Source: Listeria ivanovii subsp. ivanovii (GTDB lineage Bacteria > Bacillota > Bacilli > Lactobacillales > Listeriaceae). From it: a stretch of 64,000 bases of DNA. The notes beneath the pieces were generated by a model, which had not been told where the DNA came from, ran no database searches, and saw nothing but the letters and a program-made list of their open reading frames with translations. Below are positions 19,440-28,315 of this stretch, one piece after another (within the stretch, counting starts at the first letter, position 1; each line of letters opens with the position of its first letter). The position numbers and the translations under genes are program-made. The stretch is from contig NZ_LT906478.1 in assembly GCF_900187025.1 (NCBI RefSeq), positions 2,836,001 through 2,900,000 of the forward strand, given 5' to 3'.

Positions 19440-21770
19440 ATGATAAAACTAGACACTACTATGCTTGATTACTTTAAAGAAAACCCTACTCTCCGGAAAC
19501 ATTTATTTTCTGGTCATTTTGGTTTGGAAAAAGAAAATGTCCGCGTCACTGCTGATGGCAAATTGGCACTTACGCCACATCCAGCCATTTTTGGCCCAAA
19601 AGAAGATAATCCATATATCAAAACTGATTTTTCTGAGAGCCAAATTGAAATGATTACACCAGTGACAGACTCGATTGACACTGTTTATGAGTGGCTTGAG
19701 AACCTTCATAACATTGTTTCCTTGCGTTCTAAAAATGAGCTGCTTTGGCCTTCTAGCAACCCACCACTTTTGCCTGCTGAAAAAGATATTCCGATTGCCG
19801 AGTACAAAACCCCTGATAGCCCAGACCGGAAATACCGCGAACATTTAGCAAAAGGATACGGCAAGAAAATCCAACTTTTATCTGGCATTCATTATAATTT
19901 TTCCTTTCCAGAAGTTTTGATTGATGAGCTTTACTCAAAAATCAGCCTTCCAGAGGAATCAAAGCAAGACTTTAAAAATCGCTTATATTTAAAAGTCGCT
20001 AAATATTTCATGAAAAATCGCTGGTTACTAGTTTACCTGACTGGGGCTAGTCCGGTTTATCTAGCCGACTTTACCCATACTAAAAACGAAGAAATTCTTG
20101 CTGATGGAAGTAGTTCTCTCCGTGACGGAATTTCGCTTCGTAACAGCAACGCCGGCTACAAAAACAAAGAAGCATTGTACGTTGATTATAATTCCTTTGA
20201 TGCTTATATCTCCAGTATCTCTAATTATATTGAACAAGGTAAAATCGAAAGCATGCGTGAGTTTTATAATCCCATTCGCCTGAAAAATGCCCATACAGAT
20301 CAAACGGTTGAAAGCTTAGCAGAACACGGCGTGGAATATTTGGAAATCCGTTCGATTGACTTAAACCCGCTTGAAGCAAACGGTATTTCCAAAGACGAAC
20401 TTAACTTTATTCACTTATTTTTAATCAAAGGTTTGCTTTCCGAAGACCGAGAATTATGCGAAAACAATCAACAATTAGCAGATGAAAATGAAAATAACAT
20501 TGCTTTAAATGGCCTAGCGCAACCAGCTATCAAAAATTGTGATAACGAGGAAATTCCGCTTTCAGAGGCTGGATTACTAGAGCTTACGAAAATGAATGAC
20601 TTTATTCGTGTCCTTCTTCCAGATGATACTTATTTCACCAGTATTATCGAAAAACAAAAAGAACGATTGCAACATCCAGAAAAAACGATTGCTTCCCAAG
20701 TAATAAATCATGCAAAAACAACTGGCTATATCAATTTCCATTTAAATCAAGCAAAAGTTTTCATGGAAGAAACCGAAGCATTAGCCTATAAACTGATTGG
20801 CGCTGAAGATATGGAGCTATCCACACAAATCATTTGGAAAGACGCCATCGCACGCGGTATCAAAGTAGATGTTCTTGACCGTGCCGAAAATTTTTTACGA
20901 TTCCAAAAAGGCGATCATGTCGAATACATCAAGCAAGCAAGTAAAACTTCTAAAGATAACTATGTTTCTGTTTTGATGATGGAAAATAAAGTTGTTACCA
21001 AAATAATCCTAGCAGAAAATGGGATTCGGGTCCCATTTGGTGACAGTTTCAGTGATCCAGTCCTTGCACTTGAAGCTTATTCGCTATTTCAGGGTAAACA
21101 AATCGTCATTAAACCTAAATCCACCAATTACGGCTGGGGTATCAGTATATTTAAAAATAATTTCTCACTAGAAGACTATCAAGAAGCCTTAAATATAGCT
21201 TTTAGTTATGATAGTTCCGTCATTATTGAAGAGTTTATACCTGGTGACGAGTATCGCTTTCTAGTAATCAACGACAAAGTAGAAGCTGTGTTAAAACGCG
21301 TCCCTGCTAATGTCACTGGTGATGGTATCCACACTATTCGCGAACTAGTGAACGAAAAAAACACGGATCCATTACGTGGAACCGATCATTTAAAACCACT
21401 TGAGAAAATTCGGACTGGTCCAGAAGAAACACTGATGCTTTCGATGCAAAAACTTTCATGGGACAGCATTCCAGAATCCGGTGAAACCATTTACTTGCGC
21501 GAAAACTCCAATGTCAGCACTGGTGGCGATAGTATTGACTATACAGCCGAAATGGATGATTACTTTAAAGAAATTGCTATTCACGCAACACAAGTGCTTG
21601 ATGCCAAAATTTGTGGCGTTGATATCATTGTTCCACGTGAAACAATTAATCGCGATAAGCATGCTATCATCGAACTTAACTTTAACCCTGCAATGCACAT
21701 GCACTGCTTTCCTTATCAAGGCGAGCAGAAAAAAATTGGTGATAAGATTTTAGATTTCTTGTTTGATTAA
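19440..21770 (+). CDS. gshF: Bifunctional glutamate-cysteine ligase / glutathione synthetase
   Basis: Makes glutathione in one 776-residue protein. The N-terminal half is a GshA-like ligase (FGLEKENVRVT near residue 25; the family glutamate-binding region EIRSIDLNPLEANG near 303). The C-terminal half is an ATP-grasp domain (IVIKPKSTNYGWGIS, IIEEFIPGDEYRFLVI, ELNFNPAMHMH). The ATG follows CCTGAGGTGAAAAC. It stands alone, divergent from the ABC pair and ended by a terminator. In L. monocytogenes glutathione from this enzyme activates the virulence regulator PrfA, so the gene matters beyond redox balance where PrfA exists. parS site 4 lies inside it. Confidence 0.96.
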   Translation: MIKLDTTMLDYFKENPTLRKHLFSGHFGLEKENVRVTADGKLALTPHPAIFGPKEDNPYIKTDFSESQIEMITPVTDSIDTVYEWLENLHNIVSLRSKNELLWPSSNPPLLPAEKDIPIAEYKTPDSPDRKYREHLAKGYGKKIQLLSGIHYNFSFPEVLIDELYSKISLPEESKQDFKNRLYLKVAKYFMKNRWLLVYLTGASPVYLADFTHTKNEEILADGSSSLRDGISLRNSNAGYKNKEALYVDYNSFDAYISSISNYIEQGKIESMREFYNPIRLKNAHTDQTVESLAEHGVEYLEIRSIDLNPLEANGISKDELNFIHLFLIKGLLSEDRELCENNQQLADENENNIALNGLAQPAIKNCDNEEIPLSEAGLLELTKMNDFIRVLLPDDTYFTSIIEKQKERLQHPEKTIASQVINHAKTTGYINFHLNQAKVFMEETEALAYKLIGAEDMELSTQIIWKDAIARGIKVDVLDRAENFLRFQKGDHVEYIKQASKTSKDNYVSVLMMENKVVTKIILAENGIRVPFGDSFSDPVLALEAYSLFQGKQIVIKPKSTNYGWGISIFKNNFSLEDYQEALNIAFSYDSSVIIEEFIPGDEYRFLVINDKVEAVLKRVPANVTGDGIHTIRELVNEKNTDPLRGTDHLKPLEKIRTGPEETLMLSMQKLSWDSIPESGETIYLRENSNVSTGGDSIDYTAEMDDYFKEIAIHATQVLDAKICGVDIIVPRETINRDKHAIIELNFNPAMHMHCFPYQGEQKKIGDKILDFLFD
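21629..21644. other. parS: parS site 4, inside gshF
   Basis: TGTTCCACGTGAAACA in the ATP-grasp coding region, reading IVPRET in frame. Confidence 0.9.
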
Positions 21771-21777
21771 TTAAAAA

Positions 21778-21813
21778 AGCTACTAAAACAAATTACGTTT
21801 TAGTAGCTTTTTA
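21778..21813. terminator. Bidirectional terminator after gshF
   Basis: AGCTACTAAAAC and GTTTTAGTAGCT form a perfect 12-bp stem around a 7-nt loop, with TTTTT on the plus strand and TTTTTT on the minus strand. It serves gshF and the convergent gene. Confidence 0.88.
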
Positions 21814-21819
21814 TTGTAA

Positions 21820-22317
21820 TTAAGCTAAACTTTCCATTTGAGCCAAGAATGCTTTTTGCCATTTCTTTTCGTTCAAGAATTCAATTGGAAACGATGGATC
21901 TAGTTTATGGAGAATCTCAGCCCATGCATCTGTTCGTAAAGATGAAGCTTGGCGAATCGCCATAACCCACAATATAATGGTCCCAGCAATCAATACCAAG
22001 AAAGACAGAATTCCAGTTGCTATTGCTGCTGGAATTTGGTTATTTACCGCAAAGAAAACGGCAAGCGCGCCTAAAGCAATAACCAAGACAAAAAATAATG
22101 GTATAAAAAGCAACGTTTTCTTCCGACTTGCTCGATAAGTCGAAACGCCTAATTGCTTTTCGAGTAATGCTAACTGGCGTACCGGATTTTTCTTCTTCGC
22201 AACAGGCATTGCATATTTATCTATTAGTAAATGTGCAGCCTTTACTTCTTCTTTATTGTTCTTTGGCATAAGAACAACTAAAACAATTAATAATATAATT
22301 ATAACTAGTTGAATCAA
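21820..22317 (-). CDS. Predicted membrane protein, unknown function
   Basis: About 165 residues: an N-terminal membrane anchor (VIIILLIVLVVLM), a basic cytoplasmic stretch (AKKKNPVRQLALLEKQLGVS), two further hydrophobic segments (about 76-97 and 100-123), and a polar C-terminal tail of about 40 residues. I place the start at the TTG at 22317, 8 nt after AGGAG; the frame is open seven codons further up without a good ribosome site. Unrecognised. Confidence 0.65.
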   Translation of the reverse strand: MIQLVIIILLIVLVVLMPKNNKEEVKAAHLLIDKYAMPVAKKKNPVRQLALLEKQLGVSTYRASRKKTLLFIPLFFVLVIALGALAVFFAVNNQIPAAIATGILSFLVLIAGTIILWVMAIRQASSLRTDAWAEILHKLDPSFPIEFLNEKKWQKAFLAQMESLA

Positions 22318-22425
22318 ACAAAACACTCCTATAATCAAATTTCATATTTAATTATAGCATTTAAAACTATTGCCAGGTTTGTAGTTTTTGTGAACGTTTG
22401 TTTTATAAATCAATTAAAAAGTACC

Positions 22426-22466
22426 AAAAAAAACAATTTCTCGACTATACATCTGTCAAGAAATTG
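22426..22466 (-). terminator. ychF terminator
   Basis: Minus strand CAATTTCT...AGAAATTG followed by TTTTTTTT. The stem touches parS site 5. Confidence 0.8.
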
Positions 22467-22480
22467 TTTCACGTGAAACA
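22465..22480. other. parS: parS site 5, 3' of ychF
   Basis: TGTTTCACGTGAAACA, 3 bp beyond the ychF stop codon, overlapping the outer bases of its terminator. Confidence 0.9.
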
Positions 22481-22482
22481 TA

Positions 22483-23583
22483 TTAAACATTAAAGCGGAA
22501 ATGAACTACATCTCCATCCTTCATTTCGTATTCTTTACCTTCTAAGCGAACTTTCCCCGCTTCTTTTGCAGCTTGTTCAGAGCCATATTCAAGTAAAGCG
22601 TCATAGGCAACCACTTCGGCACGAATAAATCCTCGTTCGAAATCTGTATGGATAATTCCCGCACATTGAGGAGCTTTCATGCCTTTAATAAATGTCCAAG
22701 CACGCACTTCTTGAACTCCTGCCGTGAAGTATGTTGCAAGACCAAGTAATGTATACGCAGAACGGATTAATTGATCTAATCCAGACTCTTCAATTCCAAG
22801 TGCTTCTAAAAATTCAACTTTATCTTCATCTTCTAATTCGGCGATTTCTTCTTCTGCACGAGCGCACACAACGATAACTTCGGAGTTTTCACCAGCTGCA
22901 AATTCGCGTACTTGTTGCACGTATTTGTTATCGTCTGGACTAGAAACATCTTCTTCACTCACGTTAGCCACATATAAAACTGGTTTTCTTGTAAGCAAGA
23001 ATAAATTACGCACAATTTTCTCTTCATCGTCACTAAATTCAATCGCACGAGCTGGCTTATCATTTTCAAAAGCATCACGTAATTTAACTAAAACATTAAA
23101 TTCTGCAACAGCATCTTTATCTTTTTGTTTAGAAAGCTTCTCAACACGACCAATACGCTTCTCTACCGTTTCTAAGTCCGCTAAGATAAGTTCTAAGTTA
23201 ATAGTAGAAATATCATCCAGCGGGTCTACACGACCTTCTACATGTGTGATGTTCTCATCATCAAAACAACGCGTTACATGACAAATCGCATCTACTTGAC
23301 GAATATGCGACAAAAATTTATTTCCAAGGCCTTCTCCTTTACTAGCACCCTTCACAATACCGGCAATATCCGTAAATTCAAAAGTGGTTGGAACGGTTTT
23401 TTTCGGTTTCACAAGTTCCGTTAATTTGTTTAAGCGGTGGTCAGGTACTTCAACAATCCCAACATTTGGGTCAATCGTCGCAAATGGATAGTTCGCAGCC
23501 TCTGCTCCTGCTTTCGTGATTGCATTAAAAAGTGTCGATTTCCCAACATTAGGAAGGCCGACAATACCAGCTGTAAGTGCCAT
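22483..23583 (-). CDS. ychF: Redox-regulated ATPase / Obg-type NTPase YchF
   Basis: 366-residue P-loop protein of the Obg class that binds the ribosome and prefers ATP. The sequence has GLPNVGKSTLFNAI (residue 8 on), DIAGIVKGASKGEGLGNKFL (G2/G3 switch), a central coiled coil (about 130-165) and a C-terminal TGS domain (GDVVHFRFNV). I use the ATG at 23583 (MALTAGIVGL) with AAAAGGAGTTTATATATA ahead; an in-frame ATG 63 nt further upstream would add an atypical tail. Housekeeping gene. Confidence 0.93.
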   Translation of the reverse strand: MALTAGIVGLPNVGKSTLFNAITKAGAEAANYPFATIDPNVGIVEVPDHRLNKLTELVKPKKTVPTTFEFTDIAGIVKGASKGEGLGNKFLSHIRQVDAICHVTRCFDDENITHVEGRVDPLDDISTINLELILADLETVEKRIGRVEKLSKQKDKDAVAEFNVLVKLRDAFENDKPARAIEFSDDEEKIVRNLFLLTRKPVLYVANVSEEDVSSPDDNKYVQQVREFAAGENSEVIVVCARAEEEIAELEDEDKVEFLEALGIEESGLDQLIRSAYTLLGLATYFTAGVQEVRAWTFIKGMKAPQCAGIIHTDFERGFIRAEVVAYDALLEYGSEQAAKEAGKVRLEGKEYEMKDGDVVHFRFNV

Positions 23584-23689
23584 TATATATAAACTCCTTT
23601 TCATTAACTTCATTTTGAAATGCCCATCTAGTAGACATTTTTTCACTAACGTATATTATAAAGGTTTTTCATACAAAAAGCCACCCAAT

Positions 23690-23728
23690 AAAAAAACGAA
23701 AACCCCTTAATCAGTGTGGGATTTCCGT
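23690..23728 (-). terminator. Catalase gene terminator
   Basis: Minus strand ACGGAAATCCC, 11-nt loop, GGGGTTTTCGT, then TTTTTT. It lies 13 nt after the kat stop. Confidence 0.82.
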
Positions 23729-23740
23729 TTTTCTTTTAAC

Positions 23741-25207
23741 TTATTTTAAATCAGCTACATATTCTGCAAGCTTAATTCCAGTGCCAACAGCTACACGTTC
23801 TGCAAATTCAGGCTCTACTTGATAGAAATTGCGCAAATTGCGAATTTTAATATCTTCACGCACACCCTCCCAATCATCCACAATATTTTTCACAAGTGCC
23901 GCACGTTCTGCATCTGAGTAACGATTCCAAACCTCTTTAGCATGTCCAAAGTTATTCGGTTTTTCTGCTGCAAGTCGTCCAGAAATATCGCCGCGAATTT
24001 CTTGCTCAGGCTCGATATATGCTGGGTTTTCTTTTGGTTCTGTCTCATAACTATTCGGCTCATAATTAATCGAGCTCGTTTGTTGTTTAAATGGCATATA
24101 ACCATCGCGTTGGTTGTTAGCAACAACTGTTTTCGGGCTGTTAATTGGTAATTGTAAGTAGTTCGGTCCAACGCGGTGTCTTTGCGTATCCGAGTAAGAG
24201 AACAACCGCCCTTGAAGCAAACGATCTTCAGAAGGTAACATTCCGGGTACAAGTACACCTGGATTAAAGCCAACTGATTCTGTTTCAGCAAAAATATTAT
24301 CAGGGTTACGATTTAATGTCATCGTTCCAACTAATTCATATGGAAATACATCTTCAAACCAATCTTTTGTCGCATCAAGTGGATTGAAATCATAGTTATC
24401 CAAGTTTTTTGGATCAAGAACTTGCACATATAAGTCCCACTCAGGATAATCTCCATTTTCAATCGCTTCATATAAGTCACGGCTAGCATGATTAAACTCT
24501 TTTGCTTGAATTTGCGCTGCTTGTTCTGTTGAAAGATTGACAATTCCAGCTTTTGGAACCCAGCGAAGTTTAACATACACTGTTTTCCCCTCAGCGTTAA
24601 TCCATTTAAAAGCATGAACACTAGAACCACGAATTTCGCGATAAGACGCTGGTGTTCCTTCATCACTAAACAAGTACGTAATCATCGTTGTTGCTTCAGG
24701 TGTCAAACTAAAGAAATCCCAATAACGGTTCCCATCTTGAATATTCGTACGTGGATCTGGCTTCAAGGAATGGATCACATCCGGAAACTTAATTGCATCA
24801 CGAATAAAGAATACTGGTAAATTGTTCCCAACAAAATCGTAGTTCCCTTCTTCCGTATAAAATTTAACAGAAAAACCACGTGGGTCGCGCAAAGTTTCTG
24901 GTGAGTGCTGTCCGTGAATAACCGTTGAAAAGCGCGCAAAAACTTCTGTCTCCGTTCCTTCTTCTTGTAAAAATTTTGCTTTCGTATACTTTTTCATGCT
25001 CTTTTTCGTTACAAATTTCCCGTGCGCACCAGCACCACGAGCATGCACTACCCGCTCTGGAACACGCTCTCTATCAAAATGCGCCAATTTCTCAATTAAC
25101 ACATAATCTTCTAATAAAGTTGGTCCTTTTAATCCTGCTGTCATCGAATTTTGGTTATCGCCAACTGGCACCCCTTGATTTGTTGTTAAGTTCTTTTTAT
25201 CTGACAT
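23741..25207 (-). CDS. kat: Monofunctional haem catalase
   Basis: Breaks down hydrogen peroxide. 488 residues, the small-subunit clade length. The distal histidine is in RVVHARGAGAHG (about 58), the distal asparagine in YDFVGNNLPVFFIRDA (about 131), and the haem-ligand tyrosine in RLFSYSDTQRHRVGPNYLQL (about 340). ATG follows GGAGGTATGTACAT. A near-perfect PerR box lies 32 nt upstream, so peroxide induction is expected. In EGD-e I recall several genes between ychF and kat; here they are adjacent. Confidence 0.95.
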   Translation of the reverse strand: MSDKKNLTTNQGVPVGDNQNSMTAGLKGPTLLEDYVLIEKLAHFDRERVPERVVHARGAGAHGKFVTKKSMKKYTKAKFLQEEGTETEVFARFSTVIHGQHSPETLRDPRGFSVKFYTEEGNYDFVGNNLPVFFIRDAIKFPDVIHSLKPDPRTNIQDGNRYWDFFSLTPEATTMITYLFSDEGTPASYREIRGSSVHAFKWINAEGKTVYVKLRWVPKAGIVNLSTEQAAQIQAKEFNHASRDLYEAIENGDYPEWDLYVQVLDPKNLDNYDFNPLDATKDWFEDVFPYELVGTMTLNRNPDNIFAETESVGFNPGVLVPGMLPSEDRLLQGRLFSYSDTQRHRVGPNYLQLPINSPKTVVANNQRDGYMPFKQQTSSINYEPNSYETEPKENPAYIEPEQEIRGDISGRLAAEKPNNFGHAKEVWNRYSDAERAALVKNIVDDWEGVREDIKIRNLRNFYQVEPEFAERVAVGTGIKLAEYVADLK

Positions 25208-25238
25208 ATGTACATACCTCCATCAAAATAGTGTTTAT

Positions 25239-25253
25239 TTATAATTATTATTA
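25239..25253. promoter_or_regulatory. PerR box upstream of kat
   Basis: TTATAATTATTATTA matches the PerR consensus TTATAATNATTATAA at all but one position (14 of 15 counting N). It lies in the promoter region of kat and predicts repression by the metal-bound peroxide sensor PerR. PerR itself is not in the window. Confidence 0.75.
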
Positions 25254-25353
25254 AATGATACTATTTATATTCTAAAGAAGGTTACCCTAAACTTCAACTA
25301 AAAGGCTTATAAAAAAACAAGCCATTCATTTAGAGTAATGAATGACTTGCTCT

Positions 25354-25560
25354 TTATTCTTCAGCTTTAACTAAAATCTTTTTAACTTTCCGTTCAAAAT
25401 CTCGACGCGGAATCATCACACTATGCCCGCAGCCTTCACATTTAATTCGAATATCCATCCCCATGCGGATAATCTTAAACCGATTCGTTCCACAAGGGTG
25501 AGGCTTTTTCATTTCTACAATATCATTTAAATCGAAATGCTTTTTTTCCATAAACATCAC
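25354..25560 (-). CDS. DUF951 family protein (YyaB-like)
   Basis: Conserved 65-68 residue Firmicute protein (HFDLNDIVEMKKPHPCGTNR). Two Cys-containing motifs (HPCG and CEGCGH) suggest metal binding, followed by a basic C terminus (RRDFERKVKKILVK). The exact start is uncertain: ATG or GTG codons at 25560, 25557 and 25551 share one weak AGGTT ribosome site. It begins 3 nt after parB and is probably the last gene of the parA-parB operon. Function not established. Confidence 0.8.
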   Translation of the reverse strand: MMFMEKKHFDLNDIVEMKKPHPCGTNRFKIIRMGMDIRIKCEGCGHSVMIPRRDFERKVKKILVKAEE

Positions 25561-25563
25561 AAC

Positions 25564-26415
25564 CTATTCATCATCAAACTGAATATCTAAAATTTCTAAA
25601 ATACGATCTAAATCATCATCAGATAAAAACTCAATTTCAATTTTACCTTTTTTATCCCGACGTTTAATAGATACAGCCGTTCCAAATTTATCTCGTAACT
25701 GACTTTCACTTTCACGAATAAAAATAGGAACACGCGCTGGTTTTAATGTTTCACGTGAAACATTTTCATTTAAATTAGCTACAACATCTTCTAACTGGCG
25801 AACTGTCAACTCTTGCGCCACAGCCTTTTTCGCTGTTGGGATGATATTCTTTTTAAGTTTCAGACCTAATAATACTCGACCATGACCAGCTGATAACGAG
25901 CCATCTCGCAGCATTACTTGGACTTCTTCTGGTAGTGTTAAAAGACGGACAAAGTTAGCAATATACGGTCTGCTTTTACCAACGCGCTCTGCTAATTTGG
26001 CTTGGGTTAATCCTAATTTTTTCATTAAGAATTGGTAAGATTCCGCTTCTTCTAAAGGAGATAAATCTTCCCGTTGCAAGTTCTCAATGACAGAAAGCTC
26101 CATCATTTCTTCTTCAGTTAGATCACGGACAACTGCTGGAATTTCTTTTAATTTAGCTTCTTTTGCTGCTCGGAATCTGCGCTCACCAACAACAATTTCA
26201 TATCCTTTAGCTGTGTTTCTTAAGATGATTGGTTGTAAAACACCATGAATTTTAATGGAATCACGTAATTCATTGATTGCTTTCGTATCAAAAATTTTAC
26301 GTGGTTGGTATGGATTTGGTTTAATTTCTTTTAGAGCGATGTTTTGAACAGTTTCTTCATTTGTATCGACATTATTAAATAGCGCATTGATTCCCTTACC
26401 TAGACCCTTAGCCAT
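25564..26415 (-). CDS. parB: Chromosome-partitioning CTPase-clamp protein ParB (Spo0J)
   Basis: Binds parS, loads as a CTP-dependent sliding clamp and recruits SMC. The 283-residue protein starts [13 protein letters not shown]. The CTP-binding region has GERRFRAAK (about 78-86) and ENLQRED (about 110). The parS-reading HTH is about 130-165 ([20 protein letters not shown]). The C-terminal dimer domain follows. ATG at 26415 after AAGGAAGTGG overlaps parA by 8 nt. The gene itself contains parS site 6. Noc (36460) is its paralogue. Confidence 0.95.
   Translation of the reverse strand: MAKGLGKGINALFNNVDTNEETVQNIALKEIKPNPYQPRKIFDTKAINELRDSIKIHGVLQPIILRNTAKGYEIVVGERRFRAAKEAKLKEIPAVVRDLTEEEMMELSVIENLQREDLSPLEEAESYQFLMKKLGLTQAKLAERVGKSRPYIANFVRLLTLPEEVQVMLRDGSLSAGHGRVLLGLKLKKNIIPTAKKAVAQELTVRQLEDVVANLNENVSRETLKPARVPIFIRESESQLRDKFGTAVSIKRRDKKGKIEIEFLSDDDLDRILEILDIQFDDE
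25747..25762. other. parS: parS site 6, inside parB
   Basis: TGTTTCACGTGAAACA in the parB frame, reading NVSRET. The place and residues match the classic parS inside B. subtilis spo0J. Confidence 0.92.
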
Positions 26416-27169
26416 GTGCAACCACTTCCTTTGCTAATTCTAAATAAACTTCTGCCCCTTTGGATTTCGCATCATATAACAAAATTGGTTTCCCGTGACT
26501 AGGTGCTTCACTTAGGCGTACATTACGTGGAATAATTGTATTAAATACTTTGTTTTGGAAGTATTTTTTTACTTCTTCAATTACTTGTATTCCTAGATTT
26601 GTTCTAGCATCAAGCATTGTTAGTAGCACACCTTCAATTTGCAAATCTTCATTAAGATGTTTTTGAACAATTCTTATTGTATTTAAAAGTTGGCTTAAAC
26701 CTTCCAGTGCATAGTATTCGCATTGAACTGGAATGAGCACAGAATCTGCGGCTGTCAAAGCGTTTAAAGTCAAAAGGCCCAGCGATGGCGGACAGTCAAT
26801 AATTACATAATCATAATCATCACGAATTGAGTCGATTGCCTTCTTCAATCTAATTTCACGTGAAATCGCTGGAACTAGCTCTACTTCGGCTCCTGCAAGT
26901 TGAATTGTAGCTGGAATAACGTTTAAATTATCTAGGTCTGTTTTTTGCAACACATCTTGAATGGCTACATCGTCAACTAGTACATCATAAATACAATGTT
27001 CTATTTCACCTTTGTTTACACCAACACCACTTGAAGCATTTCCTTGTGGGTCAATATCTACTAGTAATACCTTTTTACCTAAAAAAGCTAGGCTAGAGCT
27101 TAAATTAACAGATGATGTTGTTTTACCAACCCCACCTTTTTGGTTCGCTAGTGCAATCACTTTGCTCAA
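26408..27169 (-). CDS. parA: Chromosome-partitioning ATPase ParA (Soj)
   Basis: 253-residue deviant-Walker ATPase that dimerises on DNA and acts with ParB in origin segregation and initiation control. The sequence has [14 protein letters not shown] (deviant Walker A, residues 11-24), [11 protein letters not shown] (about 40) and [14 protein letters not shown] (about 120). The start is TTG at 27169, after GGTGAAAAAGA. It is the first gene of the parA-parB-DUF951 operon. A degenerate parS-like palindrome lies at 26853-26866. Confidence 0.95.
   Translation of the reverse strand: MSKVIALANQKGGVGKTTSSVNLSSSLAFLGKKVLLVDIDPQGNASSGVGVNKGEIEHCIYDVLVDDVAIQDVLQKTDLDNLNVIPATIQLAGAEVELVPAISREIRLKKAIDSIRDDYDYVIIDCPPSLGLLTLNALTAADSVLIPVQCEYYALEGLSQLLNTIRIVQKHLNEDLQIEGVLLTMLDARTNLGIQVIEEVKKYFQNKVFNTIIPRNVRLSEAPSHGKPILLYDAKSKGAEVYLELAKEVVAHG
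26853..26866. other. Degenerate parS-like palindrome in parA
   Basis: ATTTCACGTGAAAT keeps the central CACGTG and inner arms of parS but has the wrong outer bases (full 16-mer AATTTCACGTGAAATC). It may be a weak ParB site, or one intermediate between parS and NBS, whose outer ATTT/AAAT it shares. Confidence 0.4.
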
Positions 27170-27328
27170 TCTTTTTCACCAACCCTTATTTTGTACCGAG
27201 ATTTCCGGTTCTTTTATATTCTATTCTACCAAAAGATTTTCATTTAGTCTTACAAAAAGTAAAAATAAATTTAAATTCATGTTTTTAAAGCTAAAAAAGA
27301 ACGAAAATATTGTTTTTAATTCTTAAAA

Positions 27329-27344
27329 TGTTTCACGTGAAACA
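27329..27344. other. parS: parS site 7, upstream of parA
   Basis: TGTTTCACGTGAAACA at the core of a longer palindrome (AAAA and TTTT flanks, 27326-27347). It sits in the parA upstream region, where ParB binding could affect transcription. Confidence 0.92.
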
Positions 27345-27353
27345 TTTTGAATT

Positions 27354-27384
27354 AAAAAAAGCAATCAACCTAAGCTGATTACTT
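27354..27384 (-). terminator. Terminator of the HTH protein gene
   Basis: Minus strand AGTAATCA, GCTTAGG loop, TTGATTGCT then TTTTTTT. Confidence 0.7.
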
Positions 27385-27391
27385 TTTCTAT

Positions 27392-28150
27392 TCAATCTAC
27401 AGAGAATGTGGTCTTAACGCCTAGAACTGTGCAGACTTTCTGATACATCCGAAGTGTCAAATCTGGATCACCTGCTTCTAAACGTCCAATAATTACTGGT
27501 GACAAATCGGATTTTAAAGCTAAATCCATTTGTGACCATTTCTTTTCCATTCGTTTTGCAAATATATATTTACCTAAGCTTGCCGAAAAACTTTCTAAGT
27601 AATGAGCGATTCCTTCATTTTCTAAAGCTTGATTTTTAAGAGTTTCAAATTGATATTCTGAATTACCAATACTTGTTTCTGCATCAATTCGGCGTAAGAA
27701 AACACGTTTTGCCTCCTCACGGTATGAACCCATTTGATCAGTGAACGGGTTTTTATCTTTAAAATAGCCTTTAACGAAGCAATAATACGTTTCATCTCCA
27801 CTAAATGCAGTGAAGTAGATTAAACGACAATTTTTATCTTTAAAATGTGCCTTCATCTCTTGGATTGGTTGATCTACTGTTGTTTCGATACGAGTTGTTT
27901 GTAGTGAATAGGCTTGACTTTTACCAATAATTAGATGAACATCAGGGAGAATTTGCTTCCCTGTACTAAGTTTTCTTGTTTCTGCTGTTTCGAGTTGTAA
28001 CAGGCCTTGGAATACTAAAGTGGCCATTAGTGGTTCTTCCACAATTAAGTTTTGTAAAAAATCATACGCTTGGAACTCATTTTGTTCGTCTTTCACAAAA
28101 ATGATTTTTGCCATTCGTTTCGTGATTCCACCCCTAGTTGAGTGAATCAC
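27392..28150 (-). CDS. HTH (XRE) protein with RelE/HigB-like N-terminal region
   Basis: Up to 252 residues. The C-terminal 60 residues are an XRE helix-turn-helix (KRMEKKWSQMDLALKSDLSP, then VIIGRLEAGDPDLTLRMYQK). The middle (about residues 105-155: RLIYFTAFSGDETYYCFVKG, then YREEAKRVFLRR) resembles the HigB/RelE-type toxin core followed by its EEAKRR helix. The start is unclear: a very strong AAAGGAGGGA lies only 2-3 nt before the GTG at 28150, while the ATG at 28111 (MAKIIFVKDE) has a weaker site (GGGGTGG). It stands alone upstream of parA. Function unknown; see findings. Confidence 0.6.
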   Translation of the reverse strand: MIHSTRGGITKRMAKIIFVKDEQNEFQAYDFLQNLIVEEPLMATLVFQGLLQLETAETRKLSTGKQILPDVHLIIGKSQAYSLQTTRIETTVDQPIQEMKAHFKDKNCRLIYFTAFSGDETYYCFVKGYFKDKNPFTDQMGSYREEAKRVFLRRIDAETSIGNSEYQFETLKNQALENEGIAHYLESFSASLGKYIFAKRMEKKWSQMDLALKSDLSPVIIGRLEAGDPDLTLRMYQKVCTVLGVKTTFSVD

Positions 28151-28290
28151 TCCCTCCTTTACAACTTTACCTATTTCTATTGTACTTTTTTCTGCTCAAA
28201 ATTGCACTTATTTTCTCTAATCTTTCTGAAATACACAATGAGAGCCATTTCTATCTTCCACCAACTCAAATTGAGTCGTTTTTAAAAATT

Positions 28291-28315
28291 AAAAAAGCCG
28301 CTTACATCTGCGGCT
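28291..28315 (-). terminator. Terminator of the nucleoside operon
   Basis: Minus strand AGCCGC, AGATGTAA loop, GCGGCT, TTTTTT. The stem overlaps the end of the PNP gene. Confidence 0.85.

Noticed and set aside
24871-24884. CCACGTGG and other CACGTG cores (also near 42911, 52603 and 57128) as further parS sites.
   Set aside because: Their flanks do not match the TGTT/AACA arms.
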